Positions 1 through 10,215 of a stretch of DNA of 64,000 nt are shown here, piece after piece; the first letter of the stretch is position 1; every line of letters starts with the position of its first letter. Under the pieces are notes generated by a model, which saw nothing but the letters and a program-made list of their open reading frames with translations, was not told the DNA's origin and did not search any database. This DNA comes from Polytrichum commune (lineage: Eukaryota > Streptophyta > Polytrichopsida > Polytrichales > Polytrichaceae): positions 3,412,501 to 3,476,500 of the forward strand of contig OX485805.1 of assembly GCA_950295325.1 (NCBI GenBank). The letters run 5' to 3'. A program made the translations under genes and the position numbers.

Positions 1-339
1 GGTAGGTCATCGTTCTACGTTGGTTGTCTTCTTACTCAACAATCAATCCCAATGTTGAAGATAGGCTTGGTCACTATGACAAGGATCACGTGGTCTTCAT
101 ATTATGGATTCTTTCCAAGTAGAATACTCATACGGTTTATAAGTATTTCGGACATGAAATTGTTCGGTTGACTCTTTGGGTGCGACATTCTTAGGTTTGG
201 CATCCACTCGATAACATAGAATCGCAACAATGCATGTTAAGCTTCGGGTTTAAAATTGGATGGGGTTTGTGAATGTTGTTAATTCGACCTTCCAAGATTG
301 GTCGACCGCCTCCATGATCTCTACACTAGTTAGTGCCAC
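1..339. other. Unassigned AT-rich sequence
   Basis: I see no coding signal, terminal repeat or tandem structure here. Frames are closed every few tens of codons on both strands. Confidence 0.5.
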
Positions 340-625
340 CAATTCTATTTGTCTTGCTCAATACTAATTGTCAACTGCTCGTGTAGTGTCGCCAACACTA
401 AATGTAAACCTAGCATTGTTTGTTATTCATTGTGAAAGTTTTTGGACGTTATAGATTTACAATGTTGCAATTAGTGTCACGTACTAAGTGATATTTCATC
501 CAAATTTCAATCATCCGTGACAATACTTGTAGAATTTATTCATTTAAGAAATGTTATTAGAAAAGTTATCACAATGACATAGAATACCATATGACACTAG
601 TTACAATATTTAGTGTATGATCTTT
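340..625. mobile_element. Family C MITE-like element, partial copy
   Basis: This segment aligns by eye along its length with 11590-11929, 18540-18895 and the reverse complement of 60848-61243. Shared landmarks, in order, are a block reading CCAACACTAAATGTAAACC, a stretch around TTTACAATGTTGCAATTAGTG, an AAGTGATTTTTCATCC-like stretch, and an end with CATATGACACTA followed by ATATTTAGTGTA. The right end carries the ATATTTAGTGTA terminus shared with families A and B. It has no coding capacity. The left terminus is not clear, so the boundary is approximate. It is probably non-autonomous; the superfamily is not resolved. Confidence 0.6.
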
Positions 626-1599
626 AGGCTAAAAGGGTGGGTTCTCGACCCTTTATTCCCACACAAGAATAAGTGCGGGCTCTTTCCTCTTGGTTTCATG
701 AATTCACTTTTGATTCTTTCCCACCTAACGAAAACAAGTAAATAAACAACTCGTAGAACAAAAAGAGAGTTGGGTTCCCGTCAATTGGGACCTTGGGAAA
801 ATGAACCATCGTAATTAGGAGTAAAAATAAGAAACGGACAACTTCCATTTAAAGGTGAGAGAAGCCACCCTTATAAAGACCCCGATGGAGCGTCAAGTAG
901 CAACTAATGTAAATAAATAATCAATGTCGGGCAATCCGATGTGAATTTGAGCCCGTTGGCCCTACACAGTTCAAGAATCCTCTTGGTGCAGGGTGTGGTT
1001 TACTGCTTACCTTGTGGTGAGTGGGACTCTTCCTACCTACCTAGCTTGTTTTTTTTTTCCGTCAAGTAGAGAGAAAATTTCATAATGGGAATCAAACCGC
1101 CAACCATTCCATTAAAAGATGAGTACCTCTCGACTATCACCTAGTAGTTCATGGTCATCTTGGACCATAACTAATGCAACCTTGAGGACCGTCTTATTCT
1201 CTACACTTCTAAGCTCCTAACTCAACATTCCAATTATTTCATTCCAAGCTCAATGACAATTGAGTTTATTTGCAATTGTTTGCTCACCGTGGTAACCTTT
1301 CCTTTACACCTAGTGCACCACATATGCCAAATAATAACTCGTTCTAAGAGCGCCTTCTTAACTCCACTATATCAAAAGCACCAAAAGACCAAAGTACACT
1401 TTCCTACACAGGTGCCGAATATCCGGGTGGATTTTCTTTGGAAATGTGGGTTTGCAACTCCGGTTCATACAAACAAGAGATCAAGGGATCGTTGCCTTAA
1501 AGCTTTAGAAACTTTCCAACCAATTGGAATTCACTCAACAAAGGTGAGGCTCTAAGCCATTCACTACATTGAACGGAGAGAACCAACATTGGCTCAAAA
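626..1599. other. Unassigned intergenic sequence
   Basis: No recognisable gene or repeat. A 100-codon open frame starting at 1253 has no recognisable motif and I do not consider it a gene. A T run lies near 1050. Confidence 0.5.
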
Positions 1600-1770
1600 A
1601 ATTCGATGTAATTTCAATTTAAGGAATGAGATTACCGAAGAATTTGCAATCCTCATGATTTCTATATTCCTACACGGGGAGAAATTTGCACCACCTTATA
1701 CCTCTCCAGATCTAGCACAAAATCTCTTAAGTCATCGGTTATGGGTGCCTCAACTCTAAGCACATAGCTA
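1600..1770. repeat. Dispersed repeat L, copy 1
   Basis: This block is recognisably the same as 56155-56325. Both carry TTTGCAATCCTC, a TATTCCTACACGGG/CTTCCTATACGGG stretch, CACAAAATCTCTT/CGCAAAATCTCTT and ATCGGTTATG in the same order and orientation. The element type is unknown. The two copies are clearly diverged, so this is an old repeat. Confidence 0.6.
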
Positions 1771-2610
1771 CAATCCCCGTCAAGGCTTTTACCAAATCGG
1801 GGTCGGAGGGTCACCACCATTACCAATGTCTAGAGTCTACCAAAACCGCTCATCTTAACCGCTCCCTCCCTCCCTCACTTTAGCACTCAAAACCAGGACA
1901 CTATTGGTTCCAACCTGTTTCAAATTCAATCCCAGCATGATCGCAATTCGGGTACCCTATAGATTGCCGATGGGGTCTTGATTGGGAATCGGTGCCTCGA
2001 CCATAATTCTATGAATTCGGACACCGTAGTATCTATGTGCACGTGGGTATCATATATAGGATCTCCTCATTGACGTTTCATTGAGGCTCACTATTATTGT
2101 TATTCATAGACATCGGGAATCCGTGTTTTGATGCGGTTTGCTCCCTTGTGGAAAGTAGGAGGATGCCCCCACGGGGGTGGGTGTGGGAGCTTATATAAGG
2201 CTCCTTCCCGGGTTGTGGCCAATTTGGGCACAAATAGTTGTGGCCATAATTCAATTCGGGCATACATTTTTATATAGTAGGCTAAAATAGTAATGGCTTG
2301 CCATCATTTAATCCTTGAAAAATTGAGTGCCCGGTTCGATCCATGCCACATACAGTGGATTGGGTGTGGCCCACCCCGTGTGAAACCTTTAAAAATGATT
2401 TTCTTGTGGTGGGTCCAAATATTTACTTAATTCGATCCATTGATCTTATAAAGTCCTTAATTAAGTGTGAAACTTGGGCGGGCCAATGAATCGTGATTCC
2501 CCCAAACCCGCCCGTCCACTTGTTTTTTAGTTTTAATGTTTGGTACAAACCCGCTCGTCCACTTGAAGAATCGTGTTTATTCTTTTTGGCAAAAATTGAA
2601 GCATAATTTA
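1771..2610. other. Unassigned sequence with short local repeats
   Basis: No gene is recognised. A near-palindrome centred on TTATATAA (about 2186-2210) is followed by two short repeats containing TTGTGGCCA. The TATATAA core could be a relic of a retroelement promoter, but nothing around it supports a specific call. Confidence 0.4.
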
Positions 2611-2905
2611 GGGCCGGTTCACACCATGGACCGTGAAGTCGGACCATGGAAGATGGCCTTTGTCCATGGTCCGACTTCATGATCCAACTTCCATGGTCCG
2701 ATTTCTTAAAAAAAATCAATTTACAAAGCCTATGGGCCCCCTCACTAGGTGTAAACCGAATGTGGATCAAGAGGAATGACCATGCACCAAAAAGTGAATG
2801 TGTTGGTTTTTCGAATATATGTCCAGAGAGGGGAATTTCAAAAACATTCAAGTTTGACCATTCTTTTGTCTTCTCTTGTCTTCATCTTCTCTTCCCCCAA
2901 AAAAA
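2611..2905 (+). mobile_element. PIF/Harbinger-like MITE, copy 1, right end lost
   Basis: The left terminus reads GGGCCGGTTCACACCATGG after a TTA. It matches the termini of the complete copy at 16472-17693 (GGGGCGGTTTACACTATGG) and of 35131-35709. About 125 bp inside, a subterminal block containing CACTAGGTGTAAACCGAATG is shared with both other copies, as is the next block, GAATGACCATGC followed by AAAAAGTG. A perfect 16-bp stem hairpin lies just inside the terminus (2635-2650 with 2663-2678). No matching right terminus is visible before about 3.3 kb, so this copy is truncated and the right boundary is approximate. TAA/TTA targets and GGG-type ends are the established signature of PIF/Harbinger (Tourist) elements. 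Confidence 0.65.
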
Positions 2906-2935
2906 AATTCATTGGAAATGTATTGTAACAGTATT

Positions 2936-2952
2936 CCCCCCCCCCCCCCCCC
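2936..2952. repeat. Poly-C run (17 nt)
   Basis: Homopolymer of 17 C, immediately followed by CCGCCGCCCGG-like sequence. It is one of seven G/C runs of 11 nt or more in this AT-rich window. Its exact length may be unreliable in assembly. Confidence 0.9.
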
Positions 2953-3320
2953 GCCGCCCGGATGAAGACCCTCTTCATGTCTCAATCTAACCTAGCAAAT
3001 GTGGTCCGATTGACTTAAAATTTCCACATCAATAATACATGGTAATCTAGTTCACACCCGTGCAATTGGATTTCAAGAAAATGGACTCTATTTTTCTACA
3101 TAAAACAACTTTTCAACATTGGTGGTGAAAATGCATGAGAATGGAATGTGAAGGCTCGAGCGTTTAGGGGTTAAAGCACGCCAATTTTCAATGTTTTCTC
3201 AGCGTGGACCATTTAAGGCTAACCTCCTAGGTAAAGTGTATCTCTAAGAAATTGGTATTTGCGATTGGTATCTAGCCAACCAATATCTAAAGAGAATTTG
3301 AAGGTTGGAGACCCCAAGTT
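2953..3320. other. Unassigned sequence 3' of the LINE remnant
   Basis: No motif is recognised. On the minus strand this lies just downstream of the last recognisable LINE coding block, so it may be the decayed end or 3' UTR of that element. No A-rich tail is evident. Confidence 0.35.
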
Positions 3321-3782
3321 TCATAGCATACACAATCCACTTACAAAGGAGGCGACCTTGGCCACCTTTGGGTCCACTAGACGGGGACCACCATAGAGTC
3401 TTGTGACACAACAATCCACCCATGCCATTCTAGTGCACGTAACTTGTTTGTTACCATGCCACAAGCAATTCCTAATGACACCCTTCATTTTCTTGATGAT
3501 CTTGGAGGTGCCACTCCAAACCGTCATGAAGACCCACAACTTGTAGAGGAGGACATGGTTAACAACAACAATGCTTCATGCCACATTACGCTTTATCGTA
3601 CTCTAATTTAGTCCAATTTCATAATGATATTGTTAAACAATACCATGTTCACATTTCAAATTGGACTTTAACCCTTTCTTTGTGGAGGGAACCCCACATG
3701 GACTCTCTCAAAAAGATAAGCCATTGTGAAGACACTTCGTGTCTTCATCTGCAGGGCCCATTCAGCATGCATATTCTTTAGG

Positions 3783-4080
3783 GTGACAAGAATAGATAGG
3801 TGCAAGTCTCATTCGATTTTTTTCTAATTTGAAGAAGAACAATGCTCCGAAAGTTTATTGAAGATTGTATAAGGTCAATAAGACTTGAAGGAGGAAGCAA
3901 GCTTTCATGCGTGGGTGATGCCCATTGCAAGGATCAGTCATCTCTAGTTGTGTGGGCAACACCCCAAACCAAAAAGTTTCATAATTGGCGTTCAAGCTCA
4001 TTGTGAGAGACATTCATTATCCGGTCAATGGACTTGACCGCCTCTAGAATAGGCATATGACCTCCAAATTTAAAAAATCA
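3783..4080. repeat. Dispersed repeat E, copy 1, inside the LINE remnant
   Basis: The same sequence recurs at 32905-33180, with GATAGGTGCAAGTC/GATAGGCACAAGTC, AACAATGCTCC, TGGGCAACACCCCAAACCAA and GAAGAGGCATATG-type landmarks in order. Weaker similarity continues to about 4250 and 33345. It lies between two recognisable blocks of the L1 remnant, so it is either an insertion or a less conserved part of the LINE also present as a fragment at 33 kb. I cannot decide between these from the sequence alone. Confidence 0.55.
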
Positions 4081-5276
4081 AATTCCAACCTATGTGTAGT
4101 CTAATTATATGCAAAGTGTTTAATTTTCAATGAACTCCCTCGTCCATCCTATCACCCAATTTTAGAAAACAATTCACTAGCTGCCCCAACTTGAGAACTT
4201 GAACATTGCAACCATTAGATCTTCTCAAATTTTGGTGCGTCACAAAGATTTTTCTTTGCATGTCTACATAATGGAGGTGGTTTTCACATTCAAATGGTTG
4301 ATCATAAAATACATTGGTGATAATGGGTTGAATTGCCTTCAACATCAAGGGTGGCATTGAAATTTCAAGTTTATTGGAATGCACCAGATGACAATAAATG
4401 GTTAAACTAGAGGGGTTGCCAAGAACTTTGGACAAGTCGCCTTCTTCTGCCCAAGTCCAATCATATATCCAAACCAGTGGGTGTCTAAACATATCAAAAA
4501 CAATGAGGAAATAAGCGCCATTGGAGTATTGGGAGAGACATTGTTGTCCTTGACTGCATGGTAAGGTTACTACTCTTATGTCCCCTTCCCACCTAACTTT
4601 GGTTGAGCCTAAAAGTTGGTTCTAAAAACATGGCGTTCACACCATTGATGATTTCTAGTCCCAAGCCTAGTTGGCAAATGATGTGGCATGGTCTAAAAGT
4701 GGGGGTTTTAAGCCTCAAGCAGTGTCCCTCCCATCAGTACCTAGACATGAGGTAAGAATGTAGGACCTTTAAAAGTGTCGCCTCCCGCCCTCATGATTGG
4801 TTGCCTTTTAGTCTTAGCTATGAGGGCACAAGGAGCTCCATTAACAAAAACCGATGATAAGATAGATGAGTAGTAAGGCATTTGGGGATGGGACAAAAAC
4901 TATCTAACATGTCATTGTTTGGTAAATAAAACAATGAACATGTATGAAAACTACTTAACTAAAACTTACTCGAAAATCTCCGGAGCAAGGTCTTGTAGGT
5001 GCATTGGGATAGCCGGATGCCTCCGCTATAACCAAGAAAGCTTTACCCAATTTTTAGGAAAGACTTTGGTTAATTGGTATAGTTAGGTGGGAAGCGGGCA
5101 TTACCCTCATTTCACCAAGTCAAAATTTATTGAGGTAGTTGAGCACCTTACTAATAAATAGAAAATTGTAAGGAGCAAGGGGTCACCCTTGTCTAACCTT
5201 TCTTTCAACATGAAATTGTGCACCCATGTTGCCATTAAGGTTTATTGCCGCCAAGGAATGTTTTTCGAAACACATT

Positions 5277-5284
5277 TTTCACCC
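5277..5284. repeat. Target-site duplication of the hAT element, left copy
   Basis: TTTCACCC directly before the left terminal inverted repeat. The identical 8-mer lies at 6393-6400 directly after the right one. Eight bp is the usual hAT target duplication length. Confidence 0.9.
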
Positions 5285-6392
5285 CAGGCCATAAATTTGA
5301 CACCCTAGCCAAATTTCAAGGGAACACCCTGTCCCAAATTTTGGGTGTCCCAAGGACACCTTGCTCCAATTTTTGGGTGTCCTCATAAATTTCTCTTAAA
5401 TTTTTTTTTTGTCAAAATAGGTACAATTTTGAAAAATATATATTATCATTTCAAAATCTCAATTAAAAATCAAAAAAATCACTACATATCATAACTTGCA
5501 ATGCAAATCAAACCTACAAGCGGCGGCCTTTCATAGCACACCACTTTACCCATACTTGTTCAAAGTCAATGGCCTCTATGGGGATTTTTGCCATTGCAAC
5601 TCTCATTTGTGCTTCCAAAGTCTCTAATACCAAACTACACCGTAAAGTAGATTTAATATGATTTTGAGTAGAAAATCCTCTCTCACAAGAAGCTGTACTA
5701 GCAGGAATTACAAGAACAGCTTGCCACAACTTTGTCATATGAGGATATCTTCCAACATAGTCCAAATTGGAAGAATAAACCATCCAAGCTTGGTGCATTT
5801 TAAGACCACCACATGAAATATGAAGTGTATCCAAAAAACCTCGAAGCTCTGATTTTAAACCACGCTCATCAAAAAGATTCCCTCCATTAGTGCAGAAGTG
5901 GTCAATGAAACTCTGAAGCCATAAATGAGCATTTCGATGAAGAAGTGTCAAGTCTATTGAAAAACAGACAGGGCTAAATAGCTTAGCTGCATTGAAGAGC
6001 TTCAAATCATGAAATCGTTGCTGCAATGATTCTATCACCTTAACCACATAGGCCTGTGCAATCACCTTGCACCCATGGAGGGTACCATCACCACCAAACT
6101 CAATTGCATGAGGCAATGGTGCATAATGCAATATATGTGAATGCACCACTCCTGTAGAGTCTTGAAAATGGATCTCACCACCTCTAGAAATGTCCAAAAT
6201 TTGTGCCACAAATTTGGTATCCGCTGATAGGCCCTACAAGTACAGGGGACACCCTGAATTTTTTTTGGGTGTAAAAAGGACACCCTTGTAGGATTTTTGG
6301 GTGTCCTCGGGGACACCCTGTTTGAGATTTGGGTGTCCTAGTACACTCTAGGAAGCAAAATACACCCCCCAGGGTGTCAATTTTATGCCCTG
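5285..6392 (-). mobile_element. hAT element, internally deleted, inserted in the LINE
   Basis: A complete 1108-bp element. The left end is CAGGCCATAAATTTGACACC and the inverted right end CAGGGCATAAAATTGACACC; about 20 of 22 terminal positions agree. CAGGG-type ends and an 8-bp target duplication (TTTCACCC) are established hAT signatures. The subterminal regions at both ends are dense in GGGTGTCC in both orientations, as expected of transposase-binding motifs. The interior keeps only the C-terminal part of a transposase on the minus strand, so the element is non-autonomous. It splits LINE reverse transcriptase coding sequence, which restores a sensible LINE reading when it is removed. Confidence 0.92.
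5514..6231 (-). pseudogene. hAT transposase C-terminal fragment with dimerisation domain
   Basis: One open block of about 239 codons on the minus strand, ending at a stop at 5514. There is no ATG at its beginning; an in-frame TAG lies just upstream near 6234, so it is the 3' remnant of a longer gene. Its last 80 residues contain YPHMTKLWQAVLVIPASTAS, then CERGFSTQNHIKSTLR and LETLEAQMRV. This is the hAT C-terminal dimerisation domain: the P-x-S-x-A-S-x-E-R-x-F-S core is intact. The upstream part (NAAKLFSP, then LKMHQAWMVY) resembles the transposase type related to vertebrate ZNF862. The N-terminal BED finger and the catalytic D residues are missing. The unusually clean frame suggests a fairly young insertion, or recent deletion from an active parent. 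Confidence 0.85.
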
Positions 6393-6400
6393 TTTCACCC
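6393..6400. repeat. Target-site duplication of the hAT element, right copy
   Basis: TTTCACCC, identical to 5277-5284. Deleting the element and one copy of this 8-mer joins LINE sequence reading W-V-K-N-V-F on the minus strand. Confidence 0.9.
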
Positions 6401-6852
6401 ATCCCATGAATAGCTAATCAATACCCAACTTATCCATAGCCGTGAAGAGGTGCTTCCAAGAAACTTTGTCATATGCTTTAGAAAATTCAAATTTTAAGAA
6501 AGGTGGTCTATTGATTAGAGGCATTCGTCCAATACAAGGACTCTTGGACAAGGACAATGTATCTATGATAAATCTAAGAGGGAGAAAGGTAGTAGTGTTC
6601 ATGACTACTTGCTTCCATAAGGAGAGGTTATTGACGTAACATGTTGCGTGTTTTAGCAAAGATCTTATACATGGTAGTTTGGAGAGTGATGGGTCTCCAA
6701 TTGTAAAGATCCTCAATGTCCATGTGTACTTGAATAAAGGTTAAGAGCCTTCATAACCATACCATGGAACACCTTTCTCTCAATAGCTAATGTAATCTTA
6801 GTGTGAAAATTGTTGCAAATGGTAGTTCACATGGCCTTTGAAGAAATCTAGT

Positions 6853-6873
6853 GGGTAATAAAATAAAATAAAA
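6853..6873 (-). repeat. AATAA-type simple repeat, possible 3' tail of the RNase H LINE
   Basis: About four AATAA/AAATA units (TTTTA on the minus strand). They lie roughly 170 bp downstream of the stop codon of the RNase H-bearing element and directly against L1 coding sequence. Short simple-repeat tails are common in non-LTR retrotransposons, so this may mark the 3' end and the insertion junction. I could not recognise a target duplication. Confidence 0.4.
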
Positions 6874-7044
6874 GGAACATAATTTTTTTACATTGATGTG
6901 CGATGTCCATTCACCACTTTCGACCCATGTTCGTAGGGACATAGGGCAAGGACGGCTTAATATTTATTTTCATAAGTGGACCATTGGTTAGTGTTAGCGT
7001 GTTTTTCAGTGTCCAATTTAGTTCCATGGTATCAAGGCTTGTTT

Positions 7045-9600
7045 CTATTCAAGTTTCTGTTTGTCTAGGACAATATGAGCTCGGTATCTAATGGCTATCT
7101 ATGAGAATGTTGCCATTAGTTTACAAAATTTGGTGGTAGGAATGTGAAGATCTTGTAGTTGTTTGGTGGTTGTGATGCATATAGTTCCTCTTATTCCCGC
7201 AACAATGATGTTGAGTGGGAGTATTGTCCATCCTAGTTGGGTTATATTTCGTTGTAATGTGGCATATGTCACGAGGTTTATGGTGGTAGCTTCAACGGGG
7301 AATTTGTCATTATAGTAGAAAAAATCATATACTTGCACTTTAAGGTTTGGGTTCAGGGAGAAGGGTGGTTTGGCCGTTGGTGGGCTTCTAATATGCATAG
7401 TATGTCTAGTCTAAGGCGGGCTAGGCAAATGCATTGTGGAAAATGCTATGTACAAGGGAGTAGCCATGATGGTATGGTGTTGTCCATGATTCGGTCATTG
7501 TGCTTGCTGGAGTTTATTTACGTGAAACATCTTGTTGTGGAGCGGGCTAGTAGTGTGTTTGCTATTGCGTGTGTTTCTTTGTTGTGCTCGTTGGTCCTAA
7601 AAACATATTATGTGCTTATTTATAAAAACATGATAGTAGATGAAGGCATGTGTCAATTTGTTGGGACGTGTACATGTTGCATAATGGGGGATATGTCTTG
7701 TTTGGGGACGTATATTATGCAATAGTTGCTTAGGTATCTTGCTTATTGGAATTTGAGGACTTGCGTTATTTGTGTATTTGTACTCCAAGGGGCATTCCAT
7801 AAGAGATTGGACCATTTATGATGGATATCGGTGTTAAAGAGTCATCTATTTGCATATGGGAGTGTATTGTTGGCATGGGAGGTGAGGGCGCTTACATGTT
7901 CATTCTCAATGTATCATTTTATTATCTTGTATAGAGGTTAAAGGGATTGAGGGCCAGTAGGGTGTTTCGTGGCCAATGAGGTGGAATGGGATCTTTATTA
8001 TGCATTGTGCTTTTGCTCTTGTTTACGTAAGCTTGTCCGCTTCCTCGTTACTATGGATATTTGTGTTTGCTTTTATTTTATGGATGGTGATGTTGTGGTG
8101 GGAATTTTTTATTTATTTGTATGGTGCAAGCTATCAAGAATTTGTTGGGGTGGTTGTATTGGGAGGAGGGGTTTTTGATGTGGCTGAAGAGAAGGCATGT
8201 GCTATTTAAGCTATATGCGAATATGTGTGTATTTGTGGAGAGCATTTTGGTATCCTTTGTGGCTATTAACATGTGTATAATTAAACTCGATGTATGTTAG
8301 GGTGTCCTTCTAGTCTGGTTGAGATATGGGTTTGTAGTGGGCCATTAAATACTCATGAACGAGCAATGTTTCCACTGCCCTCACTGTCATGGGGTGTGAA
8401 TGATCTATCAATGTAGTAAGAGAGGTTGGGTGGGAATCTTAGCATCATGATATTTGTTATGGATGGTGGTAGGGGGATGGGAGTGTTAGTTGATGGAGGT
8501 AGGCATGCTTCGTGCCATGTTTTGGGTGAATTGGGGGGGGGGGGGTGGTAGGATGGTTTGGGGTGGAGACAAAGTGGGAAGGTAGTGCATGTGGAAAGGA
8601 GAGGTGTGGGAAGTGTTTGTAAGAAGGCGTTTATTTGTGGTATGTTGCTTGTGTGGGAGATTATTAGTATAGAGGTAAATAATGGTTCTTTGTTATTATA
8701 GTATGGTGGGAGGGGTAAGGTTATGGCGTATTGTATTGTGAGGGGTGGGATAGTTAGTATTGGGGTGGATTTGTTTTGTTGGGTTGAGTCAAATTTGTTG
8801 TTTGACCAATTGTCATGGTTAATGATGATGTTGTATTGGAGTCCTTATGTGTGTGTACAACAAATTGCGCCCATTTCATGACTTTTGGAAGCGTGCCGAT
8901 GTTTGTTATATGGGCATATCCATTGCCTACCCATTGAGTGGAGAATGTGGATCCTAGTGAGCCAAAGACCATGTCATGTTCATGGGGGGAGTGATATTGC
9001 AAAGAGTTCAAGGGGCATGTAAGTGGACTAGAGAAGTAAGAGTGGGTGAGTTGGAAGGTTTGTGTGAGACAATGTAGCATAGATGGTGGGAGTGTGTGGT
9101 GGTTGTTTAGGAGGTGAATGGAGGGTGGCTCTTTTTTTGGGGAGTAGTTTTATGTAACGATTGACTATAAGGAGTATTTCCGTGGCAAAATATTGGGTGC
9201 GAGGAGAGATGGTTTGGTTGGTTGTAGGATTAAATATTGACTATCGACCAATCGCTATATTAGTCTATCTAGCGGGATGGTAACTTGAAAGTTTCCCTCA
9301 TGGTTATGTCTCTGGGCAAAGGGTGGGTGTACTTGTATGGTTGGTTATGGCTTGGATATTTTTATATGGGTTACATTCTTGAATTTGGAGGGTAAGGTGT
9401 GGGATTTTGAGGCTAAGTCTTACACTTCTTCTATCTTGGGATTGTTAGGTTTCTTGGATTTTGAGGATTTTGTTTGTTTTATAGCTTGTTGTTTTGTTTG
9501 TTGAGCTAAGTTGGTGATGAGTAGGAGGTTATGGTCATAGAGAATGTTGTATGGGTCGAGGAGGCGTTCTTGTGTGATCCATATCTTTTATAGCTCTTAT
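7045..9600 (-). pseudogene. Non-LTR retrotransposon remnant with RNase H and endonuclease-like C-terminus
   Basis: Strongly strand-biased (C/A-rich on the minus strand) decayed coding sequence, recognisable by protein blocks in several frames. Order from 9600 down: (1) NILYDHNLLLITNLAQQTKQ near 9570-9460, repeated at 38 kb; (2) RNase H, with GSGNIARS-VFNGP and STRLEGHPNIHR (about 8390-8290), AYSLNSTCLLFSHIKNPSSQ (about 8230-8150) and HSNEEADKL near 8040, the C-terminal RNase H motif seen in I-group LINEs; (3) PLCNMYTSQQIDTCLHLLSC (about 7690-7630), a Cys/His cluster; (4) RLRLDILCILEAHQ (about 7435-7395), then a frameshift and VQVYDFFYYNDKFPVEAT, LGWTILPLNIIVAGIRGTI; (5) AIRYRAHIVLDKQKLE and a stop at 7045. 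Blocks 3-4 resemble the CCHC and restriction-like endonuclease tail of R2/Dualen-type elements. No RT domain is visible between block 1 and RNase H, so it is deleted or decayed. Confidence 0.75.
8533..8545. repeat. Poly-G run (13 nt)
   Basis: Homopolymer of 13 G inside the RNase H element remnant. The element's own minus-strand C-richness may have seeded it. Confidence 0.9.
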
Positions 9601-9879
9601 ACAGGACTCTATAGGTTTTAGGGAGCTTTCCATATGTCATTGGTGCCACCCAACATAAGCAAACAAATCCCTAGAAATGTCCACATAACAAAGGTTGCCC
9701 ACCTTTAACTCATGTATTCCAGCAAAATTAGCACACACTTCCATGTGAAGTGGGTCCAAAATTTTATCATTCAGTGGGTTTTTGCCAACTTCACTGGCAC
9801 ATGAATGTGTGCCCTAATGTCCTCTCACCAAATTATTGACTAAGTGTGTTGGAATTGGATATACATAATACTTTACATG
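9601..9879. other. Unassigned sequence
   Basis: No recognisable motif. This should hold the 5' end of the RNase H element or the other half of the interrupted L1 element, but neither could be recognised. Confidence 0.4.
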
Positions 9880-10215
9880 TCATAAGGTAGCCAACCCTTA
9901 TTCAATTGCTTTTCTTACTAAAAACCCCTATATTTGAGTGGCATGTGGTTAGACATACATCCAAGAATGGATACTAAAAAGACATATGTTCAAAAGAGAT
10001 TGGACCATGTGTTCAAAAGTGATAACCATTCTACGCTAAATAATGAATATAACTGGGCTGAAGAGGAACCTATACGACAATTTAACAACCACAAGAATCT
10101 TCACTTTGATAATGAATGAGATGTTCATATGAGTTCCCAAAAACACGAGGAAAGTGGCTACAACCTTGAATCGGATTTGCTAGCCATCTCATAATAAACA
10201 TGTGTCTCATACCCT
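9880..10215 (+). repeat. Dispersed repeat D, copy 1
   Basis: One of at least six copies in the window (others at 10865-10970, 14985-15110, 23605-24000, 44600-44935, 46985-47370). Landmarks are AAGGTAG-CAACCCTTA, a TTTGAGTGGCATGTGGTT block, AAAAAGACATATGTTCAAAAGAGATTGGACC-type sequence, and CTTTGATAATGAATG-GAT. Copies are diverged and truncated differently, as expected of old retroelement fragments or LTRs. No protein motif is present, and the short open frame starting at 9934 is not a gene. Confidence 0.6.

Larger units (their letters stand above)
3321..6850 (-). pseudogene. L1-type LINE ORF2 remnant (reverse transcriptase), frameshifted and interrupted
   Basis: Decayed coding sequence of a plant L1-like non-LTR retrotransposon, read on the minus strand from high to low coordinates. 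Near 6720-6640 it shows DLYNWRPITLQTTMYKIFAK, the conserved N(F/W)RPI-L-YKI-AK region of LINE reverse transcriptases. Next, in another frame at about 6590-6414, comes LRFIIDT then FEFSKAYDKVSW, the RT region with the first catalytic Asp replaced by Glu (usual form DFSKAYDKVSW). A hAT element interrupts here. Beyond it (about 5276-5120) the frame resumes with INLNGNMGAQFHVERKVRQG and PLAPYNF, the usual NG-x-F-x-x-RGVRQGCPLSPYLF block. The far end (about 3600-3321) has VVNHVLLYKLWVFMTVWSGT and VIRNCLW with AWVDCC, the post-RT region. Stops and shifts are frequent, so it is dead. The stretch 4127-4492 is probably the linker between RT and C-terminal blocks. Confidence 0.85.
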
